64,000 nt of DNA from Cloeon dipterum (GCF_949628265.1 NC_088788.1:15190001-15254000), one strand, 5' to 3'; shown: positions 48,901 through 61,344, counted from the stretch's first letter. Program-made: numbers and translations. Notes: generated by a model from the sequence alone, not told the origin.

Positions 48901-51523
48901 ATTAATATAAATTTTAATTTTTAAAATAAATCCAGTTGAAAATAATAATAATTCTGAATTAGATCTTTGAGGTTTCTTTAAGAGGATAATTTAATGTAAC
49001 ATTTTTAGAAAAAAATTGTCAAAAAATGGATAGAAAAACATTATAAGAACCATCTAAACTGCACCCAAAACCGTTAAAAACTTATTGTAGAATAAAAGAA
49101 ACATTTATAATTCCCAAATCTGTTCATAAAAAATGGCAATTAATAAAAGAAACTATAGTTTTCGTCGGAATACTGACCGATGATGAAGGGAATCTGGTAG
49201 ATAGCTGGTATGGTAAGTCCGACGATGAACCTGCTGATGGCCCAGGTCCAGAAGTCGGGCGAGAAGGTGGTCATGAGGCCGCCAACGATCAGCACGGCCA
49301 GGCAGAGGAAAAATGACTTTTTTCGGCCGATACCGTCGTTGAGAACGCCGAAAGCATACACGCCGATCGGGCCGCCTGCGTTTAGCGCTGCCAGCCCCAG
49401 CGTCGGGTAAATCGCGTGCTCGCACACCAGCGAGAACTAGATAATTTTTATAAATATTTTCAAGAGCTTTGTATAAATTGCCGGTGGGGGAAGTCGCAGA
49501 TTATCTGGCACTCACGTCGATCACGATGGAGGATGAGATGTCCGAGAGGTCGTATTCCCAGCCTTGGACGCACGCCTCCGTCGGCCAGCTCGAGTTTGGA
49601 GTGATGTCCATCAATGACTGCGATTCCAGGAGCGTGGTGAAGTTCACTGCGTAACGCCGACAGCTATCCCCCTGAATGTTTTAATAAAGTTAAGGAGGAT
49701 TTTGACTGGAATGTTGTTTAATGTCGAATAATTATTTTAAAATCATTTTTGGTGTAAATTAAAGGTCTCAGCCGTGTAATTCAGCTGAAATTTTTTCCAA
49801 ATTCACGGTGCCCCAGCAAGAAATTGGATATCCGGGATATCCACCCTATGACATTGGGCTGTACAGATGAATATCCTTCGGATATCCATTTTCTTGCTGG
49901 GGCCTGGCGGCTGACCACGTGATCCAAAATTTGCCGTCTGGTGCGGCTGGCTGACACCGCTATCATTACGTGTATACATGTTTCTCTTATTTTTAAAACT
50001 TAGGAATATCTATTTTTCCAATCAAGCAAAGTCCAACTAAATAAATCAATGAAATATGTTTCATCCCTTATAATTTCTCTAAGCCATGGAGAAAAATAAA
50101 TGTTTTAGCTCTTGGTTGTTCTATTTTATTTTAATCCAATAAAATTTTCAATTAAATATAATCCTAATAATTTGACTTCTAGTAATAAAAGAAACATTAT
50201 TAGGAACCTCTAAACCAGCATTTACAATATTGCGATCGAGCGCGTGAGCCCGCCAATATTCCGAAGCTTAGGAAACCTTTGAAGGCTGCAGGTGTAACTG
50301 GATTAGCCGACATAAGCATCACTTGACCTAGTAAGGGAGAATTAATCTCCACGCTTTTATCACACCCACGCACACACGCAATTAGTATTATTCTATTGTG
50401 ACAAGCGCCGCTGTTTTGTTTTCCTTGTTGATATTTTCTTAAAGCATAGAAACGATTCCGCACATATTAAAAACACAATTAATACTTTAAAAATATTTCA
50501 CAAAAGGTAAAATGAACAATATGCTCTTTTCTCACCTTCGGCACACCAACCTCTCTTCGGACGTGCTGGGACACGCCGGAGAGCTCGAGCTCTGGGACGC
50601 GGCACCAGTGGTCTGGCACCTCGGCCATGAAGAGTTGGTTGAAAGCGCCGAAGCCACACGGGATGCACGCCGGCAGGCAAATCAGCCAGATCAGGATTTT
50701 CTGGTACTTGCCGAATTCATCCAGCTGAGGCAGCAGGTCATCCAGGTCCATCGGCTCCTGTCAATATTAAATTTGGAATTTGAATTAATTTTTTTCAAAT
50801 TGAGAAAACCAAGTGGAAGTCACAATGAGTGGTTTAAGACAATGGGAAATAACTATAGCTCATTTATTCCGATTTGTACAATAAAGTAAGTTCTAAAAAA
50901 TAGATAAAATAGAAACCTTTTCTGTTGTATTCTTGGTGTTTTATAAACTAATCATTCAAAGAATACTCATTCTCTTAATTAAAATTCAGTCAAAAATTGA
51001 AAATTGAATTATTTCATGTTTATAATTCGGAAATCGATTCCAAAGAAAAATGAAAACAGTTATAGAAAAACGCAATTATGATTTTTATTATTTCCTCTCT
51101 TGCTGCATATTCTTGACGTCATATCATTCAACGTCAATTGCGGTTTTGAATTTATATTTTATAAAGCTCCGACTTTCACCAATCAAAATTAACGCTTTCA
51201 ATTTAACGATAGAACAATACAAATTTTCATGATAAGTTTTGGGCATGCTTTTCTTCCATGACAATTTAATCAAAATCATTTATTCGATTCAAGATTGTTT
51301 TTAATGTTATAAATAATCTTAAAAGTATTATTCATTTCATCTTTTAATTGCTTTGTGCAATTTTTAACATGGATATGTATCTGGTCAAAATTAACATTTT
51401 TTCAGTACTTACATTTAAATCTCTTTTTTTGGGAGGTCGGTGCTGCTCCTTTTGTGCATGATTGTCGGGTTGTTGTTGATCTTGGTGTTGGTGATGGGAT
51501 GAAGTGGACGGTTGGTCGTCCAT
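45941..51523 (-). CDS. CarT: SLC22-family organic cation/carcinine transporter (CarT-like), 11 exons
   Basis: Exons in transcript order: 51523-51413, 50757-50536, 49671-49516, 49436-49178, 48519-48351, 48295-48169, 48110-47989, 47861-47647, 47543-47362, 46864-46683 and 46193-45941; 665 aa. Twelve hydrophobic spans fit a major-facilitator transporter. TM1 (about residues 57-80) is followed by a large extracellular loop with Cys residues and N-glycosylation sequons. Family motifs are LNDGIGRKK after TM2, [18 protein letters not shown] after TM6, [10 protein letters not shown] and [35 protein letters not shown] and the loop [12 protein letters not shown] resemble Drosophila CarT, which takes carcinine into photoreceptors for histamine recycling. 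The Gln/His-rich N-terminus (37 aa) has its own exon. Substrate is inferred; other insect SLC22 members remain possible. Confidence 0.9.
49810..49903. mobile_element. 94-bp foldback (MITE-like) element in CarT intron 3-2
   Basis: The ends are 24-bp inverted repeats differing at one position: GCCCCAGCAAGAAATTGG then ATATCC on the left, and the reverse complement GCCCCAGCAAGAAAATGG then ATATCC on the right. Further palindromic GGATATCC units lie inside. No open frame is present. No obvious target-site duplication is visible. Confidence 0.6.
50758..51412 (-). other. CarT-like intron 1
   Basis: AT-rich, GTAAGT donor at 51412 and TTGACAG acceptor, phase 0. Nothing else is seen in it. Confidence 0.75.
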
Positions 51524-52340
51524 CCTCGGGGCTCGAGTGAGTGTCGGAATGAAATTCAGTAATTGGCGTGCGAGATTGAATCGAGTGTTGTCGCTTGCAT
51601 GGCCGCAAATGAAGCAGGCGACCCGACCGACCCAGTGAACGCCGCCGACACGAATGAGCAAATGATACCTTAGAAATTGGAGCTGCCGCCGCGACAACTT
51701 ATTATGGCATAGACCCTTCTTCTTTCCCCCTTTTAGCTAGCTGATGCGCGCCAATAATTAGCATTATGTTCTTTATCTCCTCCGCATGCGTCAGCAATAA
51801 CACAATTTTGTATATATAACAGCTTTTATCATATAATTCAAGCAATTCACTCCGCTGTCAACGTGTAATAGTTTCTTAAAACTAGAAATTCAATTAAAAT
51901 GAACACGGCCACTTTATTCTGGAATGAAAATAATTTTTCTCAAAATTATAATTTAAATGTTTGTAGCGAAGCGGGCAATAAATTAAAATAAAAATACAAA
52001 GGGTATAATGAAAGAGTTGTGGGCTATAATCATTTAGGTCTCTTAGATTGATCTTGATATATGTTATAGGTCAAACAGATTGGCGTGTCAATCTTTTGGA
52101 GAGTGCCATCTATAGAGAATCCTAAACGCAATAATGGCCTTCTTGACCTTTATGTTAGATTACGAGATAGAAATTAAATTATGATAACTAAAATAACTGT
52201 CTGCATTTCTGCATCCTTGTCTGACTAACAAAATTAACAAAATCTCAGTATAAGAAAGAAATGAATTAAATCACAACGAAATCGATTTTCCGAACAAATA
52301 ATTTTTCACCGTTTCCTTTCCCCCCCATATTATCGAAGAT
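51524..52340. other. Intergenic, CarT-like 5' flank
   Basis: AT-rich beyond about 51750. The part next to the gene (51524-51720) is more GC-rich and is the probable 5'UTR and promoter. No gene is seen. Confidence 0.5.
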
Positions 52341-52384
52341 CTAAAAAAGGATGGAGAGGATGTGCAGGACCATTTTCAATAGGT

Positions 52385-53318
52385 TCACCTGAAAAAAATC
52401 AGCATCCCTTTATTTGTGGCTAAATTTATCATCAGACGAACCCTGCAAAGTAGCATAGCGAGTTTAAGGGTGACGCCGACCCACGTGTAGATGTTGTAAA
52501 CCCCAAGTAACTTTTCCACTCGCTGCGCACCAGTTTCGCTGAGGCAGCAGACGAAGGCAACACCGATAGAAAGCATTGCGTAAGTCACAGCGTAGAGGGT
52601 CCAACCAACGAAGTGGGTGAGTTTATCAAACCAGGAGCGGATCCACGACCAAGATTCACGATCCATATGTACCAAGTGAGGTGTCCCTTTATCACCGAGT
52701 CCAGCATCAGTGTTCTGGTTGCAGTCTCTGCACCTCGCAGGTGCAATACATGTATATATTAGTAGCCCACGACTGCAGCTCAAAAAATTACCAAAAGTAG
52801 CCCACCGGCCAGAAATTCTAACATATCTGAATTTCGGCTTTGATTCGTCCTGTCACAAAAATGGACCTGTAACAATTTAAACAAAATAACTGATTGTAAT
52901 CATGCTTCGCAGTATTGCAGACTATTTTTTATGCCTCTTTTTCATGGTTGGCTTGCTCTAAAATTAAATTAAATTAAGGAAATTACAAGTTATTTGATAC
53001 ATTTTTACCAGAGTTTTTAATGTGTAGTAAACACTGAGGACGAAATTTTACCAGAAAATTAGGTGCACGTTTGCAATCAGCTTGGCCTCCTGACACAGCT
53101 CCATTAAATCCCTCCTTGCCAATCAACTCATCACGGTGTGCAAAACCGTTGGAATTGCATTGCACGTTCCTTAGATTATTTTGATATTTCTCTGAATTAC
53201 ATTACGCTGGTAACTGTGGGTCAATTCTTTTCGTTGCCAATAAATTTAGAGGCTATGCAACATACTCACCGCTCGCGTTGTACCAGTTGCATAGTTTTGA
53301 AAATTCAGGCGCTCTCCA
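52385..53318 (-). CDS. Unrecognised Cys-rich membrane protein, 5' end missing
   Basis: Exons with matching phases: 53318-53270, 53191-53052, 52866-52823 and 52727-52385. The joined frame has a Cys-rich, probably extracellular part (KLCNWYNASEKY, NVQCNSNGFAHRDEL, QADCKRAPNFL, CNQNTDAG). Then come a hydrophobic span (FVGWTLYAVTYAMLSIGVAF) and a second one (YTWVGVTLKLAMLL). A TACTAAT-like branch point precedes the last exon. An alternative end splices out 52436-52389 into 52388-52341, ending LHILSILF. I do not recognise the family. No start codon in the required phase was found upstream, so an N-terminal exon is missing. Its neighbours on the same strand are a transporter and a lipase. Confidence 0.55.
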
Positions 53319-53883
53319 CTGGGCGGATCATTCTTATCCGCTGGTTTCGAAGCATTATAGTAAATTTAATTAATGATTTAAAATAAAATGGAATTGAATT
53401 AGTGATTTTTAACAGTTGCATAACTCTACAACAGGCATAAAAATTGACCCCACCACCCAAATATTTCTATTTTGTTTCTCGCTGCAGTCACGAAGACGCA
53501 CAAATTTAGGTGGCAAGCGAAGCGCTCCATTCACTTAAGGAGGTGTGTGCCTTTAGGCGTTAGGCCTTTTACTGTCCGATAATTGAGGACTGGCCATTAA
53601 ACGAATTAGTATGTTTTAAGTGACAATTTCAAACCAATTTGATTTTAATTCAACAATAGATTTTTATTGTCATTTTTAATAATGTTCAGAAATTATAGCC
53701 CTATCTCCCTTCAATCGAATGATTTTGAAATGAAGTAATGTGTGTATGCGAAGAAAAATCAAAATCAAATTATTCTAAAAAGTTATCTAGCATATTTATT
53801 TATAGCAAATCTACATCCATACTCTACAATCTAAAACAGAGTTGAGGTGGGCGGTGAATAAATAGAAGCGCTGGTGTATATGT
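53319..53883. other. Intergenic between membrane-protein gene and lipase A
   Basis: Holds the lipase A 3' end (AATAAA on the minus strand at 53800-53795) and perhaps the unseen first exon of the next gene. A short minus-strand frame beginning with MERFACHLNLC (near 53530) is a weak candidate. Confidence 0.4.
53795..53800 (-). terminator. Poly(A) signal of lipase A
   Basis: AATAAA on the minus strand, about 85 nt beyond the lipase A stop codon. Confidence 0.65.
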
Positions 53884-56309
53884 CTAATTCTTTTTGGTGA
53901 ATGTGCAGCATCTGACGTCACCAAATTCGGCATCCTTTGATTGCGCGCAGTACGGCGCGTCCTCCGTGACCAGACAGTACATGCCCTGGGCGCTGTGAAA
54001 TTATTTGCAATTTTAAACTCTAGATTCAGTGTAGGTCAGACGGAAACTTACTCGTCACGCATGGTGGCGCCGACGAAGACGGGCTCGGCCTCGCGCTTGG
54101 TGCCCCTCGGCGGCTGTGGGCAGCGGTTCACGCATGCCTCCGCCTTGCGCTCCACCCTCTGGAACAGCGACTCCGAGAAGTAGCACACGGACGACGCGTG
54201 GCTGCACAGCTGTCGATCTATAGGAATAGAAAGGCGTCAGTTCATTGTTCTCCTAAATTTTAAAACTGTAAGATTATTGGAAGATAAATGTCAAATAAAA
54301 ATGTAGATTGATAAATAAGTAACGGTTGTCATCCCATACCCTGGCAAAGCTATTTTAGGCTTATTTTTAAGTAGGTTTTGGGTTGATTTCTAAATATTTG
54401 GTGGACCTGCAGGACAAGCTATAATTGGACCCGTCCATACTGTTCAAAAGTTGAAATTTAATTAGCCTCAACATGTTTCTGCTCCAAAGTGCACTTTATT
54501 CATGATATTAAATTTTAAAAAATGAATTACAAAAGTATTACTAATATTTGAAAATGAGATGCTTATTTTAATTTATGATAATCCTTAGAAAAATCCTCAC
54601 CAGCTAGGACCAAAATGTGTTAAGACTATTGAAGTTTCAACTTAAGAAAATCGAGGACATATCTGATTATTATTCATCCTGTGCTTATGCCTTTTCTCGA
54701 GTTTGAACTATCGTTTGCCAAAAAACGCATTTAAATTTGAAATAAAATCATTCGAAGACTCACTAGGAGCGTCCTTGCAGGCGGGCTGCCTTCCGTTGTT
54801 GACGCAGACATCGGCCTTTCCGACGACCTCGCCCTCGCCGTAGCGTCTGGTGTCGGTGTGGATGGCGTGCACGGTCTGGGCGTCATCTTCATCCAGCCGC
54901 TTGTCCTTGTTGCGTCTATTGAAACGGGCACCGGCCGGATCCAGAGCTGAGAAAAATTTCGAATTTAGTTAAATTGGACAGGCTGGTGAACAAGTTTACT
55001 GACCAAAGATCTTGGCCATCTTCTCAGGAAGGAAGTTAGCGGTGATGCCACAGATGTGGGCGCCGAGGCTGAAGCCGATGCATGTGGTCTGTTCGGCAGT
55101 GACGCCGTTCTTCTTCAGATAGGTGAACACGTCGGCGGTGCACTTGGCAATCGGCTCGGCGTTCTGCTGGGCCGCGCGGTCGCACCGCTCCTTCACCAGC
55201 GTCGGGTAGTCGGCCGTGATCAGGTTGTACGAGCCGTTCTTGATGTACGCTGCAAGAAAGAGGGGTTAAGCCCGCCGTTTCTCGAATGAGAGAAACACTC
55301 ACCGTCCCTGAGGATGACCGTCGGCATCACGTTCTCGCCACCCTGGTAGCCGTGGAATAGGAATACGGTCGGTTTGTTCACGTCGAAGCCGCTCTGCTCA
55401 AACCACTCGTCAGAGGTCGTGTCAAACTTCATCTTCTTTGTCTCTCTGAGGGAAAATTGATAAGTTTGAAAAATTTTCATTAAAAATCCATTCCAGGAAT
55501 AAATTTAGATTCAAAATTAATATTATTGCTATATCATTTTACTGTAGTTGGTAAAGCATATTGAAAATTCTCTCTGGAGAGAAAAAACACAATATCAACC
55601 AGTGTAATTGTTGTAGAAAGTTAATATTTGCAAATATGGAAATATGTATTCATTTAGATGTTCGAGGTGTTAAGCTAAAACTAGTTGGGAAATAAAATTG
55701 ACACGCTTGGCAACATGGAAATACAATGTCCGGATTTAATTTATAAAATTTCAAAAGCCTCTATGGTTTTAAAAGACGTACGATTCCTTTTCCTAGGAAT
55801 CAAACCATTTTTTAAAGAACACTCACCCGCTGTAGAGGTAGTAGTTGATATCGCTGTCAGGGCAGGTCAGATTGGCCTTCTTCCTCACGCACTGCGGAAT
55901 AGAGATGCCAGGGATGCTAGCAATGGCCGATAAAATTCCACTGGCTGCCGGCGGCGCCTCTGTCACCACATCAGGGTTTTCAGTTTCGCCCTCGGCCAGG
56001 GCCTCCTCGACGGGTCCTTCGCCCAACTTGAACGTGGAAATGTCATGCACCTCATCCTCCGCATAGACTGCAAATAAAATTCGTAGATTTATTGAAAAAA
56101 AAAATTATTTACACTGAAATTAAAAACAATTTTAAGTTATCAGTTTCAATGTTCATAATTCTAAGTTATTTTATGGTAGCTTAAAATAAAAGTTGTACAC
56201 TGAAATTTGATATTTCCAGATAAAACAACAGCCGATTTGAGGAAAATATTTTCGTACCTGCGAGGATAGTGAATGCGAGAGCGGCGAGGGCGAGCACCAG
56301 TTTGACCAT
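53884..56309 (-). CDS. Secreted pancreatic-lipase-family protein A, 7 exons
   Basis: Exons 56309-56258, 56067-55827, 55445-55303, 55249-55004, 54946-54764, 54217-54052 and 53992-53884 give 379 aa. A signal peptide (MVKLVLALAALAFTILAVYA) is followed by an acidic stretch and the alpha/beta-hydrolase domain with the oxyanion-loop HGYQGG. The catalytic triad looks complete: Ser206 in GFSLGAH, Asp230 in ALDPAG, and His295 in LCSHASS. The C-terminus is short and Cys-rich (PYC, then FGDVRCC). It probably hydrolyses lipid esters or phospholipids outside the cell, for example in the gut or haemolymph; the substrate is not readable from sequence. Exons 4 and 5 (246 and 183 nt) have exactly the same lengths and phases as in lipase B. 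Confidence 0.93.
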
Positions 56310-56829
56310 GGCGCCTAGCTGCTGCTGCTGGTCCAGAAGTGCGTGGCCTGGATGCTGCACGCCTGCTTTATAGACGCTCGGTTGCCAACATTAACGGGAC
56401 CTTCTCTTCTCTTGACGTACATTGCATATATTCCACCCATCGCAACAGCCGCCGATTTTTAACCCAAATATAAATCTGGTTATCTTGATGGTGCCACATT
56501 CAAATAAGCCGGCAGGGTCAATCTCCTGGCTGCTCTCTCCTTTATCACGCTTCGTGATTGACCGTGTTTGTGTCTTCTAGCGCTCCAGAAAAAAAACTCT
56601 TCCACAGAGAGATATCTTCAATTGCTGGGCGAACTGGTTTTTTGTTTTCAATTATTTATGTGTGGCTCGCGGGTGGATCCCCTCTTTCTCTATCTTTCTT
56701 TCGCTCCTCGCCAAACTGGTTTCTAATGAAAATACTGCAGGATTTGGGGGCAAAGGCCGCTTTATTTCCGAAACAAACTTTTCATAAATAACAATAAAGG
56801 TAAAATGGTTATTCTGCGATGCGAGTTCG
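56310..56829. promoter_or_regulatory. Lipase A promoter and lipase B 3' flank
   Basis: A minus-strand TATAAA lies at 56372-56367, about 60 nt before the lipase A ATG. GATA-type sites (AGATAA at 56480-56485, TGATAA at 56542-56547 on the minus strand) lie further upstream; such sites are common near insect gut-expressed genes. The lipase B poly(A) signal is at 56766-56761. Confidence 0.5.
56761..56766 (-). terminator. Poly(A) signal of lipase B
   Basis: AATAAA on the minus strand about 65 nt beyond the lipase B stop codon. Confidence 0.65.
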
Positions 56830-59800
56830 TTAGTCGTCGTTTTCGAATCGTTGCCACATCTTTTTGCGTCGCTCAGCCCGCCGATCACTGACAAAGTTGC
56901 TGATTCTTGACCTGGTGTTGTTGTGAATAACAGGGCAGCAGCGGATATCACCAAACTCAGGGTCGTTCGGGTCGGCACCCAGGCAGTAGGCTGGCACATC
57001 GTTTCTCACGCAGTATGTTCCCGTCGCACTAAAAATCGCAATTTTCATTGGTTTTTTTGGAAACATCTGTTTAGTGGGAAATAAATCACGTGCCAGGAAA
57101 AAATAAAAGACTCAAAAGGAAAAAGCAAAACAATTTTTGTTCGTTAATTAATAACGAAAACCTCACACTCTGCAATTCTAGCTGTTTGACGCACTTTTGG
57201 AGCCGTTCTTAACTTTTTAATATTTTATTTCATGCCTTCTTTCCGTTTAAAACCGGTCTTAAATGAGGTCTGTATTTAAAATTTAAAGTCAGAATTATCC
57301 TGCATTGACTTCAAGTGCAACATTAAACACTCGGATTTAAACCTGATTCGTCAAAATGGTTTTAGATCTCATTGTATATTCTTGAAAGCAGAAATAGTTA
57401 ATGAGAGTGACATATTTAACTAAGGTTCACTCAGAGGACAGCAGCTGTTTCTGCCCATTTGGCTTTATCACTCATCATTAGCACCAAAATCACTATACAC
57501 ATAAATTTGCAGGGAAACGAATTTGTTTCGCCGGTAAAATGACATAACTGCATGTTTTATCCGCAAAAAAAACTTCTAGATGGTCGGAAGGTGAATATCT
57601 GACTATTCATTTAAAATATTGAAGCTGAAATAAAATGATAATTTTGATGAGGCCAGTGGGTTGGAAAAAGGAATCTGTACTGTACGGAAACTTGTGAATT
57701 TAATTTCTTATTGAACCTTCGATTATTTATTTGTTTTGCTCTACAAGGAGTAACAAATATTAAAAAAAAAATGTATTTTAGATGACTATTACTTTCATTT
57801 TATCCTGAGAAGAGATCCACGAAGTTTATAAAATGTGTGAAAATTTAGTCGTTTTCAATTTTTAATCACTAATAGTCATTCGATTTGTTTAACATTATTC
57901 CCCTCAGAATTTTTCTCACCTTAAAAATATATCTAATTAAATTTTGTATTAATAGTCAAGAAAAATAATCATGTTAACTAACTCGATCAGTTATGCCGTT
58001 TACAATCATAATTAAATATGCCCAATAACATCTGTGTATTTTCAACTGATCCAAAATTTGTAACAATTTCAAGAGTTTAAAATTATATTTGGGTGCACTC
58101 TAATAAATCTTAAATGTGTGTGAACTAGACTAATGGCAAAATTCTCCTGATTGACTCACTAGGACGGCGTGAACTGTCCCATGATGACCTCGGGACCGCG
58201 GCGGTCGAAGAAGTTGCTCTGCGGACAGCGATTGGCGCAGGGTTCGCCGACCTGGGCGCGCTCTATCCACAGGCTCTGGGCCATGTAGCAGACGGCGTGG
58301 GCGTGGCTACACAGTTGCTCATCTGAAGAAGGACGCCGTGGCCGGAAGACCCCTTGACAAAATGAAAAGAATCAGTTCGTCGCGACACTACCGGCATAAC
58401 GCACTGCGAGTTTTTTGGCAGTACGGCTGCGCGCCGTTGTTGACGCAGAAGTCAATTGTGCCCGTCCAGCCCGTCTGGCCGTAGAAGCCGGCGTTTGTGT
58501 GCACAACTTGCACCTGCTTCGCGTCCTTTGGGTCCAGCTTGTCGCTGTCCCACCTGTTGGCCAACAGCGGACGCGCCGGGTCTAGAGCTGCATTTGAAAA
58601 TTTGTGTCAAAATTAAATCTTCTGAAACTTATTAGGTCCAAAAAAACCGAAAATTTGATCTGATCAGAGTTGGATCAATTCTAATTTCATTTATTTATTG
58701 TTGATCCGTTCACCTCTTTCGAGCTATGAGCGATCCCCTGATAGCGAACAAACCGCGAAAACTTTGTGTTCAAATAGCATGGTGAACAAATAGCATGGTG
58801 AACGAATAGCATGCGCTCAAGAGCCTCAATGGAGGAAGCCCAGTCGAGGAAAGGACAAACTCATGTCACTGCCACCGCATCAGGGTCTTTTGCATTCGCC
58901 CCATGCAATTAATTAATTCACGCATGCTGCAAAGGTGCGAATCAGCAAAACAGCGAATTATATCCGAATGAACTCGGCATTGCAATACCCGCATTCGACC
59001 CCAAACATATCAGATTTTCACATTGCAAGCAGTGCACGTTAAGCATGTGCTCAATAATGGGAGTCAACGCAGAACAGCGGAATAAATTATAAAAATAATG
59101 GTTATTTTTTTATCTTCCGGTCCTCGCTTTAAAAAAATAAATTTCATCATTAGTAACGTCATGCTCATTATCCTAAATAACACTAAAAAGACTTTATTTA
59201 AGTCACGTTGCATCAATGCATTTAACTTTAATTGAATTCATGTATTAGCTCACAAAAATTTTAACCGGACACTCACTAAGACATATTGAACGTGAATAAG
59301 AGAGCTATAATTATCATAAGTTTGAACCTGTTTCTTACCAATGATCTTTTCAAGTTTGGTATCAACGAAATTGTCAATGAGCCCGCAGACGTGCGATCCC
59401 AAGCTGAAGCCAATACAGGTGAATTTTTCTGAGGCGATGTTCTGTTCGCGGAAGTAGTAGAGCATCTGCGCGATGCACTTAGACGCTGCCTTGAGGCTGT
59501 TGACAGCCTGTATGTAGCACGGGGTCTTCACCAGCGGCCCGTAGTCGACAGTGATCAAATTGTATGTGCCCAGTTTTATGTAAGCTGTTGAAAAAGATTA
59601 AATATCTCAGATTCGTGACAAAACGGAGAATTTAAAGATATTTTTATTCTCTCGTACTCTCTTCGTAAATTGGTTTATTAATTTTCTTCCTTTAAATAAC
59701 TCTCATCTTTTTATTAAAACAAAAAAATTGAGTTGCAAATAAATAAAAATCATCTTTATCACCGTATTTTGTCTGTGCTCAAAGATTAGAGCGTTCAGAC

Positions 59801-61344
59801 ATTTTAACTGACCGTTGAATCATTATTCTCTCTGCTAATTATGAATTTTGTTTTGAAGATAAATTACTGCTGATCCAAGGCCTGCGTACCGAGGTTATTT
59901 TTTTTATAAAATATTCCTTATCCTCTCATTAAGATAAGTGCAGAGAATAATAGACACCTTGTAGTTTATATCAGTTTAAATTATCCAGGTTTCATTGATT
60001 AAACCATAAGAATTACCATTTTTGAGAACAACAGTTGGCATAAGTGATTCACCACCACGGTAACCGTGCACCAGCATCACCGTTGGCGCCTCAGGGTTGA
60101 ACTTGCTCCTGGCAAACCACTCAGGATCAGTCGTGTTGATTTCGTCTGCCTCGCCAGATGATCTGTCGAAATCGTTAAACATTTAAAATTATTCACCGAT
60201 TTTTCAACTACAAAAAAACCCACCCGACGTAAAGGTAGAACCTGATATCAGGGTCAGGGCACATCAGTCTCTCGTCCTTCTGTAAGCAGTTGGCTGACGC
60301 GTTTCCTGTTTTATTTTCCCGGTCGAGCAGTAGCATGTCGGCGGGAGGATCCTGGCGCGCTTGGTGCGGCCGTTGTCGTTGTCCCTCGCAATTTGGAATT
60401 ACTGAAATATCCGAGCTGAATTTACCAACAAGCTGTCATACAAACAAGCTGTCTCAGGATTTTTAGTTGATTATCTTCGCAATCAATGTTCTCTTTGCAC
60501 AGAAAATTATGAAAAATCCATTCAGAACTAGATAATTAAAATGTCCCAGATAAATGCTGAATTTTTGTTACTCGTACAAGTTGTTTTATCTGAGGTTGAA
60601 GTTGGCTTTTTTCACTAACAGACATTTTTTGTTCTCACAACTCGTCTGCATTACCTTCCACTATCTAATTTGTACAAACAAACAACTGACAAAAATGGCT
60701 GTGTATCTATCAAGTGTGATCTGCCTTTTTAATTTCACCCTTTTTACTGTTATATACTTGAAGTTGGTATAAAAATTCTGTAACTTTTATTCGAAGCCAT
60801 ATCGATGTGAAATTGTGAACGCCTGTATTATATTTTTTATTATTAGTCTGTTGCACACTTTTGTGTTAAATAAATAGTTGAATCAAAATTCGTTACTAAA
60901 ATTCAATACTTTCACCGTTATCAACTTGGAGACAATTATTTGCTTCCGTCTCATTTGCTAATGAACAGTCATTCCAAGAGAGTAAATTTGTTCTTTTTTA
61001 TGCCAGATCAAAAGGCAATTAACAGTTATGTGTGAAACCCGATAATACTGCATTGACGTCATTTTCTGTTCCCAAGAAGCACTTTTCTTATAATTATTGC
61101 TGCAAGTTATTAGTACCAGAATTCGTCGAAACGCACGTGAAATACTACATAAGATTGAATGAGAAGCGATTCGATGAATGCAAAACAAATTTTACAGACA
61201 CAAAATGTGAATCAAATTCTAGCAAAAAATGAAAATCACCGGGTCTGCCAAAACAAATTGAAAATATTGAACAACTCGGACACCTGCGAGATAGGCGGCG
61301 AAGACGCAGAGGACCGCGACGGTCCAGGGCACGCAGGAGGCCAT
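56830..61344 (-). CDS. Secreted pancreatic-lipase-family protein B, 7 exons
   Basis: Exons 61344-61284, 60401-60224, 60162-60017, 59584-59339, 58587-58405, 58322-58160 and 57028-56830 give 391 aa. A signal peptide (MASCVPWTVAVLCVFAAYLA) precedes a hydrolase domain with oxyanion HGYRGG. The triad appears complete: Ser189 in GFSLGSH, Asp213 in ALDPAR, and His278 in LCSHAHA. The C-terminal Cys-rich tail (PYC/AYC, FGDIRCC) matches lipase A, but B adds about 30 basic residues at the end. The exon 5 donor (GTGCGT) was chosen because it keeps phase 1 as in lipase A. The introns are longer than in A. An upstream in-frame Met (61410) exists but would bury the signal peptide. Substrate unknown. Confidence 0.92.
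57029..58159 (-). other. Lipase B intron 6
   Basis: AT-rich phase 2 intron with a GTGAGT donor. Nothing else is recognisable. Confidence 0.75.
58588..59338 (-). other. Lipase B intron 4, with a 16-bp tandem repeat
   Basis: GTAAGA donor and AATGCAG acceptor, phase 1. It contains the tandem repeat at 58771-58813 and is otherwise featureless. Confidence 0.75.
58771..58813. repeat. 16-bp tandem repeat, about 2.7 units
   Basis: CAAATAGCATGGTGAA occurs twice exactly (58771-58786, 58787-58802), followed by a partial third unit with one change (CGAATAGCATG). Confidence 0.9.
60402..61283 (-). other. Lipase B intron 1
   Basis: AT-rich phase 1 intron between the signal-peptide exon and the mature region, with a GTGTCC donor and a TTTCAG acceptor. 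Nothing else is seen in it. Confidence 0.7.

Noticed and set aside
52983-53165. Apparent start of a small protein at 53165
   Set aside because: The start is GTG. The frame continues upstream through a splice acceptor at 53192, so it is an internal exon.
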